NCBI RefSeq assembly: GCF_000830985.1
Contig: NZ_CP007151.1
Coordinates: forward strand, 2,418,001-2,482,000
Length of the DNA stretch: 64,000 nucleotides
Direction of reading: 5' to 3'
Source: Marinobacter similis
GTDB lineage: Bacteria > Pseudomonadota > Gammaproteobacteria > Pseudomonadales > Oleiphilaceae
The notes under the pieces: model-generated
The model's database searches: none
Told to the model about the DNA's origin: nothing
Seen by the model: the letters and a program-made list of their open reading frames with translations, nothing else
Shown: one piece after another, positions 10,136 to 20,893 of the stretch
How positions within the stretch are numbered: position 1 is the stretch's first letter
Layout: every line of letters begins with the position of its first letter
Position numbers and translations under genes: made by a program

Positions 10136-10178
10136 ACGCCCTTTAACCCGGCTCATGGACCACAGCAGGAGAAGTACG

Positions 10179-11058
10179 ATGACGGCATTGAACGAAGGTT
10201 GGTTTACGGAAATATTCCAGGATCATGGGACGGCGTTTTCCCTGCAGGTGAAAAAGAAGGTGCATGAGGAACAGACGCCGTTTCAGAAGCTGGAAATCTA
10301 TGAAACCGAAACCTTCGGCAACCTGATGGTGCTGGATGGTTGCGTGATGCTGACCAGCCGCGACAACTTCCTGTACCACGAGATGATGACCCACCCGGCT
10401 CTGTTCACCCACAAAGACCCGCGTAAGGTGGTCATCATCGGTGGTGGCGACTGTGGCACCCTGAAAGAAGTGCTCAAGCACCCGGGTGTGGAAGAGGCCT
10501 GGCAGGTGGAGATTGATGAGCGGGTCACCCGGGTTTCGGAAAAGTACTTCCCGGAGCTGTGTGAATCCAACGGCGATCCCCGGGCCAATTTCTTCTTCGG
10601 CGATGGCATCCAGTGGATTCGCGACATTGAGCCAATAGCTCGATTTGATCATCATCGACAGCACCGATCCGGTCGGTCCGGCCGAAGGCCTGTTCGCCCT
10701 GGATTTCTATCGCGATGCCATGCTGGCGCTGCGCGAAGGCGGTTTGATCGTGCAGCAAAGCGAGTCTCCGCTGCTGCACACCGGCACCATCATCAAGTCG
10801 ATCCACGAGGACATGCGCAAGGCCGGATTTGATCACGTCCAGACCCTGCCATTTCCGCAACCGGTTTACCCCACGGGTTGGTGGAGCTGCACTATGGCGG
10901 GCAAGGACAAGCCGGTACGCTATTTCCGTGAAGAAGATGCCGAGAACCGTCCGTTTGTTACTCGTTACTACAATCCAGGCACTCACCATGGTGCCCTTGC
11001 GATGCCTCAGTTCATGGTGGATGAACTGGAGGATCATGTTATCCCGGGCGAGGGCTGA
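10179..11058 (+). CDS. speE: Spermidine synthase SpeE (frameshifted in this assembly)
   Basis: SpeE moves an aminopropyl group from decarboxylated AdoMet to putrescine. The sequence shows GWFTEIFQ at the start, FGNLMVLDGCVMLT, YHEMMTHPALF and the AdoMet-like glycine loop IIGGGDCGTLKEVLKH. After a break near 10636-10641 the next frame gives LIIIDSTDPVGPAEGLF and the conserved tail. Here the shift needs two missing bases (or one extra); an expected Pro-Asn-Ser-Tyr-Asp-Leu junction fits two deletions in the short stretch CCAATAGCTCG. AGGAG precedes the chosen ATG; an earlier in-frame start at 10125 has no such site. About 293 residues after correction. Confidence 0.9.
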
Positions 11059-11240
11059 TTCGTCGTCCGCACCTGAATCTGTATTCAAACGAGACCTGTT
11101 TCAGAGGCTGTCATTCCTCCGGGCTATGAGCAGCCCGTTGCTTTGATCAAGACGATCTCTACGGCGCCGGTTGGATTGACTAGACTGATGAAGCAGTGAG
11201 AAACGATCGGAGATAGGGAACCACGTCAGGAGAGGGAATC

Positions 11241-11439
11241 ATGGCGGTGCGACAAGGGGAGTCTGAGAAAAACTGGTTCCGGTCAGAGCGCTTGAGTTCG
11301 GTAAACGGTGAGTATTTCTTTGAAACCCGAGAGTTCAATAGAGGGGCCTTTTGAGTCTGAGCTAGAGGCTGTGCTGGAATTGCGTTTGTATTTGCAGAAG
11401 GCTGAGTACCAGTCGTATTTGACCCAGCCAGCGCATTGA
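11241..11439 (+). CDS. Small DUF6316-like protein (frameshifted in this assembly)
   Basis: A short gene with AGGAGAGGG just before its ATG. The first frame reads MAVRQGESEKNWFRSERL and then GEYFFETREFNRG before a stop at 11352. Two missing bases in the GGGGCCTTTT run (11333-11342) would continue it as GGPFESELEAVLELRL and LYLQKAEYQSYL to a TGA at 11437-11439, giving about 66 residues. The aromatic-rich E-Y-F-F-E-T-R-E strand followed by G-P-F and an acidic/leucine helix is the pattern I recall for DUF6316 proteins of Pseudomonas and Marinobacter. No function is known. It sits between speE and the terminator shared with amtB, 182 bases after speE. Confidence 0.55.
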
Positions 11440-11451
11440 AGTCTGACCATG

Positions 11452-11481
11452 AAAAAAGGCGCCCCGGAGGGCGCCTTTTTT
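11452..11481. terminator. Bidirectional rho-independent terminator
   Basis: AAAAAAGGCGCC, CCGGA loop region, GGGCGCCTTTTTT. It lies between the small DUF6316-like gene and amtB and can end both transcripts. Confidence 0.88.
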
Positions 11482-11503
11482 GTTGGGATCCAGTAAACGC
11501 TTT

Positions 11504-12770
11504 TTACTTGGCGCTCACGAATTCCGGATAGGCTTCCATGCCACACTCGGACAGATCCACACCTTCGTACTCGTCTTCTTCGCTGACCCGCAGGCCCATC
11601 ACGCTTTCAGGATGCCCCAGACTACCAGGCTGGCAACGAAGACCCAGGCGAAGATGGTGATTGCGCCGATGATCTGGCCGCTGAAGCTTGCGCCACCGTT
11701 GGTGACCGGAACCAGCAGCAGACCCAGCAGACCGCAGACACCGTGGACCGAGATGGCACCGACCGGATCGTCGATACGCAGCTTGTCCATGGTGACGATG
11801 CTCAGTACTACAAGCACACCGCCGAAGGCACCGAACAGGGTAGCGGTCAGGGCACTCGGAGTGGAAGGCTCAGCAGTGATCACCACCAGGCCAGCCAGGG
11901 CACCGTTCAACAGCATGGTCAGGTCGGCCTTGCCGAACATCAGGCGAGCGGTGATCAGGGCGGCAACTGCGCCACCGGCAGCGGCGGTGTTGGTGTTCAG
12001 GAACACCATGGCGACGGAGTTGGCGCTGGCAATATCGCCCAGCTTCAGTACCGAACCGCCGTTGAAGCCGAACCAGCCCATCCACAGGATGAAGGTGCCG
12101 AGAGTAGCCAGCGGCAGGTTGGCACCCGGGAAGGCACGGATTTCGCCGTTTGCACCGTACTTGCCTTTACGGGCACCCAGCAGGATGACACCCGCCAGAG
12201 CCGCGGCCGCACCAGCCATGTGAACGATACCGGAGCCGGCAAAGTCGCTGAAGCCAAGGTCGCCCAGGGAGTACATGCCGAAGACAGACGCGCCGCCCCA
12301 GGTCCATGCACCTTCCATCGGGTAGATGAAGCCGGTCATGACAACCGCGAAGATCAGGAAGGCCCAGAGCTTCATCCGCTCAGCCACGGCACCGGAGACG
12401 ATGGACATGGCGGTAGCGACGAACACCACCTGGAAGAAGAAGTCAGAAGCGCCGGAGTAGATGGAGCCACCCTCGAAGCCGTCTTCACGGCCGGCGAAGT
12501 CGCCCAGAACGGCTGCGGTATCTACGTCGCGATGCCGGACAGGAAGATGTTACCGCCGTACATGATGGCGTAACCGCACACCAGGTACATGATGCAAGAG
12601 ATGGCAAACAGTGCCACGTTCTTGGTCAGAATTTCCGTGGTGTTCTTGGAGCGTACCAGGCCGGCTTCCAGCATGGCGAAGCCCGCGGCCATCCACATTA
12701 CTAATGCGCCGCACACCAGGAAATAAAAGGTATCCATTGCGTACTGCAGGTGAAAAAGATTGCTTTCCAT
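11504..12770 (-). CDS. amtB: Ammonium transporter AmtB (two frameshifts in this assembly)
   Basis: An inner-membrane ammonium channel. The first frame begins MESNLFHLQYAMDTFYFLV and runs through MLEAGLVRSKNTTEIL. A missing base near 12530 leads into SIVSGAVAERMKLWAF, GFSDFAGSGIVHMAGAAAAL with a pore His, and FNGGSVLKLGDIASAN. Another missing base near 11602 gives the normal cytoplasmic tail, with EEDEYEGVDLSECGMEAYP, ending at 11504. That tail is where GlnK docks. About 422 residues after correction. It is downstream of glnK with 75 bases between them, the standard order of the nitrogen-controlled glnK-amtB unit. Confidence 0.92.
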
Positions 12771-12845
12771 TTGAAGCCCTCCGCACGAGGCTTTTCAGGT
12801 TATAAGTTTTTTTGCGCTGGCTAAGTCTTTTTTCTTAGATCTGGA

Positions 12846-13214
<369 letters not shown>

Positions 13215-13295
13215 TCAAAGGCTTCTGGGCCAGCGGCTGGGTTCGGAATGCTGCCACCTCGCACACCAATTGTGCGGATTGCGTACGAGAGCTTT

Positions 13296-13311
13296 AGCAT
13301 CGGGTGTGCCA
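13296..13311 (-). promoter_or_regulatory. Sigma-54 promoter of glnK-amtB
   Basis: On the minus strand TGGCACACCCGATGCT matches the -24/-12 consensus (TGGCAC-N5-TTGCT) except for one base, with the GG and GC correctly spaced. The remaining gene-free stretch 13185-13564 holds a GCACA/TGTGC inverted repeat in the leader (13261-13275). It also has a TGCACCA half-site (13376-13382), where an NtrC enhancer could lie; that half-site alone is weak evidence. Confidence 0.7.
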
Positions 13312-13564
13312 ACGCAAAAAAAATCTTTTAAAACAGTCGCCTAGCGAACGACTGTCCCAGATTGGCGCAAAACTGTGCACCAAAATCGGGCGTTGCGCCC
13401 CGTAATGGGCCAAATTAGAGCGACTCAACGGGGCAGCGCCAGTCATTATACTGTCGACCGGCTACAGTATGGCAGGGGGCGCGGTGTGATACACTCCCGC
13501 GTACCGGTACAGGCGCCGTGTCTGATCGTAAAACCGGCCATAATCCAATCAGTAGAGGTGATGC

Positions 13565-13819
13565 GTGAAAGGTCCGCAGGATATTTTCGCCCAATTGCAG
13601 GGCCAGTTTGGTCAATTCGTTCCGGATATGGCGCGAGCTGCCCGTGAGGATTTCGAAACCCAGGCCCGGGCGACAGTGATGTCGGTGCTGTCCCGGCTGG
13701 AACTGGTAACCCGTGAAGAATTCGACGCCCAGCAGGCGGTGTTGATGAAGACCCGTGAAAAGGTCGACGCACTGGAACACCGGGTTGCCGCTCTCGAGCA
13801 AAAGCTGCAAGAGCAATAA
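13565..13819 (+). CDS. ubiK: Ubiquinone biosynthesis accessory factor UbiK
   Basis: An 84-residue protein of the UbiK/YqiC family, which helps the soluble ubiquinone-synthesis complex with UbiJ. The N-terminal half is an amphipathic helix (DIFAQLQGQFGQFVPDMARA). The C-terminal half is a coiled coil (ALEHRVAALEQKLQEQ). AGAGGTGATGC spaced before the ATG supports the start. It precedes comM on the same strand by 62 bases. In many gammaproteobacteria the ubiK gene lies between glnK and comM, as here. Confidence 0.85.
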   Translation: MKGPQDIFAQLQGQFGQFVPDMARAAREDFETQARATVMSVLSRLELVTREEFDAQQAVLMKTREKVDALEHRVAALEQKLQEQ

Positions 13820-13881
13820 CCCGGCAACGGCCCGAAAGGAGTTCGGGCCGGTTGTATTAATGTTAACCAGGGAAGGTTGTC

Positions 13882-15411
13882 ATGCTTGCCATTGTCCATT
13901 CACGCGCCAGCGTGGGGGTTGCCGCGCCTGCGGTAACCGTTGAAGTCCATCTCTCCGGTGGCTTGCCTGCACTCTCAATCGTCGGGCTGCCTGAAACCGG
14001 CGTCCGGGAGAGTCGTGAGCGCGTTCGTAGCGCCTTGCTGAATGCCGGTTTCGAATTCCCCGCCCGCCGTATCACTATAAACCTGGCTCCTGCTGATCTA
14101 CCGAAAGAGGGTGGTCGCTTCGACCTGCCCATTGCCCTCGGCATTCTCGCCGCCTCGGGTCAGATTCCCGCCGATAGCCTGACGCCCCACGAATTCGTGG
14201 GAGAGTTGTCCCTGGACGGAGCGCTTCGTCCGCTGAATGGTGTCTTGCCATCGGTGCTGGCGGCCCGGCTGATGGCCGGGCGCTTTTGGTGCCCCAGGCC
14301 AATGCCGCAGAAGCGGCCCTGGCCAGTCAAGGCGAGGTCCTGGCGGCCGGGCACCTGTTGGCGGTAGTTGAACATCTGGCGGCCCGCGCGCGGCTGGTAC
14401 CGGTGGCCAGGGTGGCTCGCACACCGGCATTGGAGTCCGGTCGCGAACTCCCGGACCTGGCCGATGTCTGTGGCCAGGCCGTGCCACGGCGAGCGCTGGA
14501 GGTGGCCGCGGCCGGCAATCACAACCTGCTGTTTTTCGGTCCGCCGGGCACCGGCAAAAGTATGCTGGCCAGCCGCCTGCCGGGCATTCTGCCGGATCTG
14601 GAGGATGACGCCGCGATGGAAGTTGCCAGTGTTCATTCGGTTGCCGGTCTGGCCCTGGCCACAAACGACTGGCACAGCCCGCCATTTAGAGCGCCTCATC
14701 ACACCGCCTCGGCAATTGCCATGGTCGGTGGCGGCAGCAGCCCGCGCCTGGTGAAATCTCCCTGGCGCATCGGGGCGTATTGTTTCTGGACGAGTTACCG
14801 GAGTTTGAGCGCCGGGTCTTGGAGGTGCTGCGGGAACCCATGGAAACCGGGGAAATCGCGATCAGCCGGGCGGCTCGCCAGGTGCGGTTCCCGGCCCGGT
14901 TTCAGGTGGTGGGCGCCATGAACCCGTGCCCCTGTGGCTTCAGTGGTCATCCGACCATCGAATGCCAGTGCACCCCGCAACAGGTGCTGCGCTACCGGTC
15001 GAAGATTTCCGGGCCGTTGCTGGACCGGTTCGACTTGCATGTGGAGGTGCCGGTTCAGAGTGGTGACATCTTGATGGGGCATGCGGAGGGTGGCGAATCC
15101 AGTGCCGTGGTCCGGAGTCGGGTTGCACAGGCGCGTGAGCAACAGGCAAAGCGCAAACAACTGAACTCGACTTTGAGCGGCCGCGCCTTGCAAGAGGCCT
15201 GTCGCCTGGATGCCGACGGCGAGCGCTTGCTCACCGGTGCCTTGGAAAAGCTGGGGCTGTCTGCGCGGGCCCTGCACCGGATATTGAGGGTCGCCCGCAC
15301 CCTCGCGGATCTGGACGGGGTCAGTGATCTGGCACACAGCCACCTGGTTGAGGCGCTGGCTATCGCCAGCTTGACCGCCAACACGGACAAAATGCCCTGG
15401 TGTCGTCGTGA
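13882..15411 (+). CDS. comM: ComM/YifB family AAA+ Mg-chelatase-like ATPase (three frameshifts in this assembly)
   Basis: ComM is a hexameric helicase-like ATPase that promotes branch migration during natural transformation in relatives. The N-terminal domain begins MLAIVHSRASVGVAAPAVTV and has GLPETGVRESRERVRSAL. The Walker A, FFGPPGTGKSMLASRLPG, and Walker B, LFLDELPEFERRVLE, lie in two other frames. NPCPCGFSGH is the family zinc-like motif. Missing bases near 14282, 14748 and 15361 join all parts. The last one changes the tail to EALAYRQLDRQHGQ and moves the stop to 15411, giving 510 residues. Start is supported by GGAAGG upstream. Confidence 0.88.
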
Positions 15412-15499
15412 CCCCTGATCCCCTGACCACCGGGACTCTGGTAAACTGTCGCCAAAATTCCGTTTAATCAGACCCGCAGCCTGCGGTTGAGGACTTCAG

Positions 15500-16249
15500 A
15501 TGACCGACCAGAAAGACCCGCATGAGCCGAAGGAAGCAGCTCCCGAGTCGCCGGTAACCACCCGTCGAGGCATTCGCAGCTTTGTGCTGCGCCAAGGCCG
15601 GATGACCGAGGGCCAGAAGAAAGCCTATGAACGCAGCTGGCCGAAGTACGGCCTGACTCGCGAGGACGGTATGATTGACCCACGGGAAGTGTTCGGCCGC
15701 GAAGCCATGCTGAACCTGGAGATCGGTTTTGGCATGGGCGGGTCGCTGGCGGATATGGCCGAAGCCGCGCCGGAGCAGGATTTCATTGGTGTCGAAGTGC
15801 ACCTGCCAGGTGTTGGCGCCTTGCTCAAGGAAGTGGAAGATCGTGGTCTGGAGAATGTCCGGGTTTACAGCATCGACGCCAACGACGTCATCGACCTGTG
15901 CCTTCCGGACGCCTGTCTGGATCGGGTGATGGTGTTTTTCCCCGATCCCTGGCACAAGAAGAAGCATCACAAGCGTCGCCTGATCCAGCACGAGTTTGTG
16001 CAGCGCATCCGGCACAAGTTGCGGGTGGGCGGTATTCTTCACCTGGCGACGGATTGGGAGAACTACTCCGAGCACATGATGGAAGTGATGAGCGAATCAG
16101 AAGGGTTTGCCAACACCCAGGACAACGGTGCCTTCTCACCGCGTCCGGACGATCGGCCCATCACCAAGTTCGAAAAGCGTGGTGAACGACTCGGCCACGG
16201 CGTCTGGATCTACTGTTTCACCGCACTAACTGATTCGGGAAGCCGATAG
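15500..16249 (+). CDS. trmB: tRNA (guanosine(46)-N7)-methyltransferase TrmB
   Basis: A complete 249-residue protein that makes m7G46 in tRNAs. It shows [12 protein letters not shown] before the fold, [17 protein letters not shown] as the AdoMet-binding loop near residue 75, and [17 protein letters not shown] near 150, the TrmB signature. [21 protein letters not shown] closes the substrate site near the C terminus. It follows comM by 88 bases and is convergent with the membrane-protein gene of the metX operon. Confidence 0.92.
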   Translation: MTDQKDPHEPKEAAPESPVTTRRGIRSFVLRQGRMTEGQKKAYERSWPKYGLTREDGMIDPREVFGREAMLNLEIGFGMGGSLADMAEAAPEQDFIGVEVHLPGVGALLKEVEDRGLENVRVYSIDANDVIDLCLPDACLDRVMVFFPDPWHKKKHHKRRLIQHEFVQRIRHKLRVGGILHLATDWENYSEHMMEVMSESEGFANTQDNGAFSPRPDDRPITKFEKRGERLGHGVWIYCFTALTDSGSR

Positions 16250-16272
16250 ATAGCGCGGGCAGTGGATCGCCG

Positions 16273-16806
16273 TCAGCCGTGAGCGAGCGGGTGACGGCGT
16301 GATGCCCGAACAATGACCAGGCCGGCAATGCCCAGGGTCAGCCCGGTGTACTTGATCAGAGCGCAGATAGTGGCGGACAGGCTAACAACGTCGGTTGGCG
16401 GATTGAAGTTGTTCAGAAGCAGTATGTTCTCGGTGATGTCACTGAGGCCGGCCGCCACGAACAGGGCACGGATCCAGCGCGCCACCATGCGCTCGCGGAC
16501 TCCCGGACGATCCCGGGTGAAGTGCCGAGTCAGCTGGATCAGAGCCAGCACGTAGGCGGGGATGAATAGGAAGTCGAGCCACAACGATATATGGGCCCAC
16601 AGTTCACCGCCAGAGCGCCAGCTGCGGAGAATGGCATGGGCCTGATCCGCGGTTCCTGCCATCTGGAAGCTGACAATACCCTGGGGCGCCGAGCCGGTCT
16701 GCAGTGGCTGGTTGACCAGAATCAGGGCTACAAGCAGCACCAGAGCGGCGATCAGCGTTGCCCGCAGAGTCTTGGGTAGCGCTGCGAGTTCTTTCATCCA
16801 GTCCAT
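16273..16806 (-). CDS. Uncharacterised four-helix inner-membrane protein
   Basis: I do not recognise this 177-residue protein. It has an N-terminal hydrophobic helix (LIAALVLLVALILV, about 18-31), a short periplasmic-like stretch, then helices near 75-95, 115-130 and 145-168, and a basic C terminus. Its ATG shares one base with the hemW stop (TAATG), so it is the last gene of the metX-metW-DUF4426-rdgB-hemW operon and is probably translationally coupled. This position does not reveal its role. Confidence 0.6.
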   Translation of the reverse strand: MDWMKELAALPKTLRATLIAALVLLVALILVNQPLQTGSAPQGIVSFQMAGTADQAHAILRSWRSGGELWAHISLWLDFLFIPAYVLALIQLTRHFTRDRPGVRERMVARWIRALFVAAGLSDITENILLLNNFNPPTDVVSLSATICALIKYTGLTLGIAGLVIVRASRRHPLAHG

Positions 16807-17954
16807 TACAGAAATCGCTCCAACAAGCTGTTCAGGTATCGCTGGCCCAGGTCACTGGCCTGTAGGCGATGCCGCTCCAGCAGTTTTTCGTCACGCAACT
16901 GTTCAAGTTTTACCGCAACTGAGGACAGGGGTAAACCCGTACGCTCGGTAAACAGTGTTTCCTCCACCCCTTCCGTCAGCCGCAGTGCGTTCATCAGGAA
17001 CTCCAGCGGCAAGTCCTCGACTTCAATGGTCTCTGTGCCCGCCGTCCGGCTGCCGATCCGGTTCAGGTAGGCTTCCGGTTGCCGGGTTTTCCAGTAGCGT
17101 CGGATACTGCCGTCGGCGAGGCTGATTTTGCCGTGGGCACCGGCTCCCAGTGCCAAATAGTCACCAAAGGTCCAGTAGTTCAGGTTGTGGCGCGATGCCT
17201 GTCCCGGGCGGCTCCAGGCCGATACCTCGTAATCTCGGAATCCCTGTTGGCGCAGGAAATCGCCACCCCGACGGTAGATTTCCCACAGCCGGTCATCGTC
17301 GGGCAACCGGGGCGGGCGACTGTAGAACTCGGTGTTTGGTTCCAGCGTCAGCTGATACCAGGACAGGTGTGCCGGGTTGTGACTGAGTGCGGCCTGGAGA
17401 TCGGCAATGGCGTCGGCCGGGGTCTGGTCCGGCAATCCGTGCATCAGGTCGACGTTGAAGTTGTCGAAGCCGGCCTGGCGCGCCGCGTCGATGGCCCGGT
17501 GCGCAGCATGGCTATCGTGGATCCGGCCCAGTGCCTGCAGGTGGGCGCCATTGAAGCTTTGCACGCCAATGGACAGGCGATTGATGCCGGCGCTTCGGAA
17601 GGCCTCAAAGCGGCCTTCCTCCAGGGTGCCCGGATTGGCCTCGAGGGTGATTTCGGCATCTGGCGCCAGGTTCAGCCGAGCGCGCAGTTCCCGGAACAGA
17701 GTGTGGTAGAACTCACCGGTCATCAGCGAGGGCGTACCACCACCGATAAATATGGTCTGGATTTCCCGGCCGGAGGCGAAGCCAAGGTCCTGGTCCAGAT
17801 CCTCCAGCAGGGCCTTCAGGTACGCCGCTTCCGGGATTTCGTGCTTGACTGCGTGGGAATTGAAATCACAGTAGGGGCATTTGCGCACGCACCAGGGCAT
17901 GTGCAGGTACAGACTCAGCGGTGGCGCGACCGCCACCGGCGCAGGGGCGGTCAC
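16806..17954 (-). CDS. hemW: Radical SAM heme chaperone HemW
   Basis: A 382-residue radical SAM protein. HemW hands heme to respiratory enzymes; older annotations call it oxygen-independent coproporphyrinogen III oxidase. The 4Fe-4S motif CVRKCPYCDFNSH sits near residue 22, followed by IFIGGGTPSLM and TLEANPGTLEEGRFEAF. It has the extra cysteine (CPYCDF context) but lacks the features of true HemN outside this motif. It starts four bases after the rdgB stop. Confidence 0.88.
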   Translation of the reverse strand: MTAPAPVAVAPPLSLYLHMPWCVRKCPYCDFNSHAVKHEIPEAAYLKALLEDLDQDLGFASGREIQTIFIGGGTPSLMTGEFYHTLFRELRARLNLAPDAEITLEANPGTLEEGRFEAFRSAGINRLSIGVQSFNGAHLQALGRIHDSHAAHRAIDAARQAGFDNFNVDLMHGLPDQTPADAIADLQAALSHNPAHLSWYQLTLEPNTEFYSRPPRLPDDDRLWEIYRRGGDFLRQQGFRDYEVSAWSRPGQASRHNLNYWTFGDYLALGAGAHGKISLADGSIRRYWKTRQPEAYLNRIGSRTAGTETIEVEDLPLEFLMNALRLTEGVEETLFTERTGLPLSSVAVKLEQLRDEKLLERHRLQASDLGQRYLNSLLERFL

Positions 17955-17958
17955 AGAG

Positions 17959-18558
17959 TCACGCTCCCGCCTTCAGCTGTTGCGTCAGTTGCGCCAGGGC
18001 GCGACCCCGGTGACTGATGCGGCTCTTTTCAGCACGGGTCAGTTCGGCGGCACTGCACTGATGCTCGCCGACCCAGAACACCGGGTCGTACCCGAAGCCA
18101 CCGTCACCGGCGGGAGCGGACAGGATGGCCCCGGGCCACCGGCCGTGACAGACCACCGGCGTGGGGTCGTCAGCGTGCCGCAAAAACACCAATACGCAGT
18201 GGAACTGGGCGCCACGCTGGCCCTCGGGTACCGAAGCCATGGCAGCCAACAGCGCGTCGACGTTGTCCTGGTCGCTGGCATTATCGCCGGCGTAGCGGGC
18301 CGAACGCACACCCGGTTGCCCATTCAGGCAGTCCACCGCCAACCCGCTGTCGTCGGCCAGTGCTGGAAGGCCCGTTATCCGTGAGGCGTGCCGGGCCTTG
18401 AGGATGGCGTTTTCCACAAAGGTCACGGCCGGTTCTTCGGCTTCACCGACACCCAGCTCACCCTGGGCCACTGGTGTCATGCCCAGGGGGCCGAGCAGAT
18501 CGGTCAGTTCTGCGATCTTGCCCTTGTTGTTGCTGGCAATCACGATTTTGTCAGTCAT
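17959..18558 (-). CDS. rdgB: XTP/dITP pyrophosphatase RdgB
   Basis: A 199-residue house-cleaning enzyme that hydrolyses dITP, XTP and dHAPTP-like non-canonical nucleotides so they are not built into [21 protein letters not shown] at the start, [28 protein letters not shown] and [15 protein letters not shown] are the conserved family blocks, the last binding the base. The ATG at 18558 is used; the longer frame to 18639 adds residues not found in the family. It follows DUF4426 by seven bases in the operon. Confidence 0.9.
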   Translation of the reverse strand: MTDKIVIASNNKGKIAELTDLLGPLGMTPVAQGELGVGEAEEPAVTFVENAILKARHASRITGLPALADDSGLAVDCLNGQPGVRSARYAGDNASDQDNVDALLAAMASVPEGQRGAQFHCVLVFLRHADDPTPVVCHGRWPGAILSAPAGDGGFGYDPVFWVGEHQCSAAELTRAEKSRISHRGRALAQLTQQLKAGA

Positions 18559-18565
18559 GGCGTAC

Positions 18566-19021
18566 TCAGTCACTGAACAGTGTGTGGGCAAACCGGACCG
18601 GCAGGTCTCGCTGTTCGCCGGTAGGGCGCGCCGTGACATTAAACGTCATCAGTTCCCCGGAGCTATACTGGTACTCGGCGATGAAGTACACCGCGTCGCC
18701 TTCCTGCACCCTTCGAAACGCCAGGAACCGCACCTGCTGGATGTCGTTGGAAACCTTGCCCTCAACCTGTCCGCCCATCGGCGACATGGTTCCGTCGTCG
18801 TTTTCCTTCATGATCGCAATGTTGATGATTCCTATGCCCTTGCTGCGCTGCAGATTGTTAGCCTTGGCCACTTCCGGGGAAAGGAAGGTGCTGGGCAGGA
18901 CGCTCCAGTGCACCTGGATGTCACCGAAATCCTGATTGCCGGCGGCGTGTACCTGCATGGCAAACGTCAGCGCCACCAGAGTGGACAGGGCATACAGGTA
19001 AAGACGCTTTGCGAGTCTCAT
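18566..19021 (-). CDS. Exported DUF4426 protein
   Basis: A 151-residue protein with a cleavable signal peptide ([20 protein letters not shown], cut after VHA). The mature part has [18 protein letters not shown], the usual N-terminal block of DUF4426, and [13 protein letters not shown] further on. It is predicted to be periplasmic. Its start codon overlaps the metW stop by four bases (ATGA). DUF4426 genes commonly sit between metW and rdgB in this group of bacteria, but no function is established. Confidence 0.8.
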   Translation of the reverse strand: MRLAKRLYLYALSTLVALTFAMQVHAAGNQDFGDIQVHWSVLPSTFLSPEVAKANNLQRSKGIGIINIAIMKENDDGTMSPMGGQVEGKVSNDIQQVRFLAFRRVQEGDAVYFIAEYQYSSGELMTFNVTARPTGEQRDLPVRFAHTLFSD

Positions 19022-19623
19022 TGTTCGTTCTCCCGTGTAATGCGATAGATGGCAATTTCCCCAAGCAGGTTGGGCCACAACCGGGCCAGCCAGCTATTCT
19101 GGTGCTGGCCGTCGACCACCCGTCGGCTTTTGATGCGAATGCCCTTCTGGCGGCATAGAGCTTCAAAATCCTTGAAGGTGCACAACCGGATGTTGGGGGT
19201 GTTGTACCATTTATACGGTAGAGCTTCGGATTCGGGCATACGACCGCTCAACGCCAATCCCCAACGCAAGCGCCAATGGGCAAAGTTGGGAAAGGTGACG
19301 ATGCCATCGCGGCCGACCCGCAACATTTCGTCCAGCACCCGGTCCGGGCGGCGAACCGCCTGCAATGCCTGGGTCATGAGCACGGTATCGAAACTGCCAT
19401 CGTCGAAGTTACCCAGGCCCTGGGTGTCGAGGTTTTGCTCGATGACTGGCACCCCGCGGCTCATACATGTGGTGATGTGCTCGGGGTTGATCTCCAGGCC
19501 AAAGCCACTGGCACCACGCTCCCGTTGCAGGTAGTCGAGCAGGGTGCCGTCACCACAACCCAGGTCCAGCACGTGATGGCCGGGTTGGATCCATTGCTGG
19601 ATGATTTCTAGATCCGGTCTCAT
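19018..19623 (-). CDS. metW: Methionine biosynthesis protein MetW
   Basis: A 201-residue class I methyltransferase-like protein that works with MetX in homoserine acylation and is needed for methionine synthesis in related bacteria. The AdoMet-binding loop is [17 protein letters not shown] near residue 17, with [20 protein letters not shown] and [14 protein letters not shown] further on. Its ATG overlaps the metX stop by four bases, and its own stop overlaps the next gene, so it is tightly coupled both ways. Confidence 0.9.
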   Translation of the reverse strand: MRPDLEIIQQWIQPGHHVLDLGCGDGTLLDYLQRERGASGFGLEINPEHITTCMSRGVPVIEQNLDTQGLGNFDDGSFDTVLMTQALQAVRRPDRVLDEMLRVGRDGIVTFPNFAHWRLRWGLALSGRMPESEALPYKWYNTPNIRLCTFKDFEALCRQKGIRIKSRRVVDGQHQNSWLARLWPNLLGEIAIYRITRENEQ

Positions 19624-20767
19624 TGGCCCACCTCCCTGGCTACGCGGTCCATGTAGGCGGTGAAAACGTCGGTGTAGCGGGGCGTCGGGATCAGAAATGC
19701 GTCATGGCCCCAGGGTGCGTCTATCTCGGAATAGCTGACTTTTCGCCGGGCCGCAATCATGGCGTTGACCAACTCCTCCGATCGGGCCGGGGTGAAGCGC
19801 CAGTCGGTACTGAACGACAGCACCAGGAATTCACACCGGGCCTCAGCCAGCGCCCGGGCCAGGTCGCCGCCATAATCGTAGGCGGGGTCGAAATAATCCA
19901 GCGCCTTGGTCATCAGCAAATAGGTGTTGGCGTCGAAGGATTCGGAAAACCGCTCGCCTGGTAACGCAGATAACTTTCCACCTGAAATTCGGCGTCGTAG
20001 CCGAATTTGTAGGCCTGGTCCCGTAGCTCGCGACCAAACTTCTCGCCCATGGAGGCATCGGACAGGTAGGTGATGTGGCCGACCATGCGTGCCAGCATCA
20101 GGCCGCGCCGGGGTACCACGTCGAAATCGTAGTAGCGGCCGTCATGGAATTCCCGGTCCGAGGTAATGGCCTGCCTGGCCACTTCGTTGAAGGCGATGTT
20201 CTGGGCCGTCAGTCGGGGCGTGGAGGCGATCACCACCGAATGCTTCAGTCGCTCCGGATAATCCAGGCTCCATTGCAGCGCCTGCATGCCTCCGAGCGAT
20301 CCGCCCACCACCGCGGCCCAGCATTGAATGCCCAGCCTATCCGCCAGCAGGGCCTGGCTCTTCACCCAGTCGCCGACGGTAATAACGGGGAAATCCGGGC
20401 CGTAGGGCTTGCCGGTGGCCGGATTGGTGCTATTGGGCCCTGTGCTGCCGTGGCAGCCGCCCAGGTTGTTCAGGCTCACCACGAAAAAGCGATTAGTGTC
20501 GATGGGCTTGCCGGGGCCGATGCAGCTATCCCACCAGCCGGGCTTGCGCTCGTCTGTACTGTGGTAGCCGGCGGCGTGGTGATGACCGCTCAGGGCGTGA
20601 CAGATAAGCACGGCGTTGCTGGCATCGGCGTTCAGCTGACCGTAGGTTTCAATCACCAGGTCGTAGCTGTTCAGGGCCTGGCCACAGGCCAGCTCGATGG
20701 GCGTGTCGAAATGAAGAGTCTGCGGGGCAACAACTCCGACAGAATCCGCAGGCAGGGAATCGGGCAT
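19620..20767 (-). CDS. metX: Homoserine O-acyltransferase MetX (frameshifted in this assembly)
   Basis: An alpha/beta-hydrolase that activates homoserine for methionine synthesis. The nucleophile elbow is [16 protein letters not shown] near residue 150. [14 protein letters not shown] and [16 protein letters not shown] are other family blocks. The catalytic Asp and His ([10 protein letters not shown] and [10 protein letters not shown] regions) lie in the next frame after a missing base near 19957. About 382 residues after correction. With MetW it forms the first two genes of a six-gene operon. Acetyl versus succinyl donor cannot be told by eye. Confidence 0.9.
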
Positions 20768-20893
20768 TGGCGCGACAGGTTCCTGGTTCGGTCTGTAAGT
20801 ATCTGGAACAGCAATGACAAAGCCATTACCGGCCCAGCAGTTTAAAGCCGGGCCGTCATGGCTGCAACCGATGGCGAGTGCGTGTGACGGGGC

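Noticed and set aside
13376..13382. NtrC enhancer as a separate feature
   Set aside because: A single TGCACCA half-site without its partner is too weak to list on its own.
20768..20893. SAM-type riboswitch in front of metX
   Set aside because: The 126-base leader shows only a GGGCCG/CGGCCC pairing and no conserved riboswitch core.
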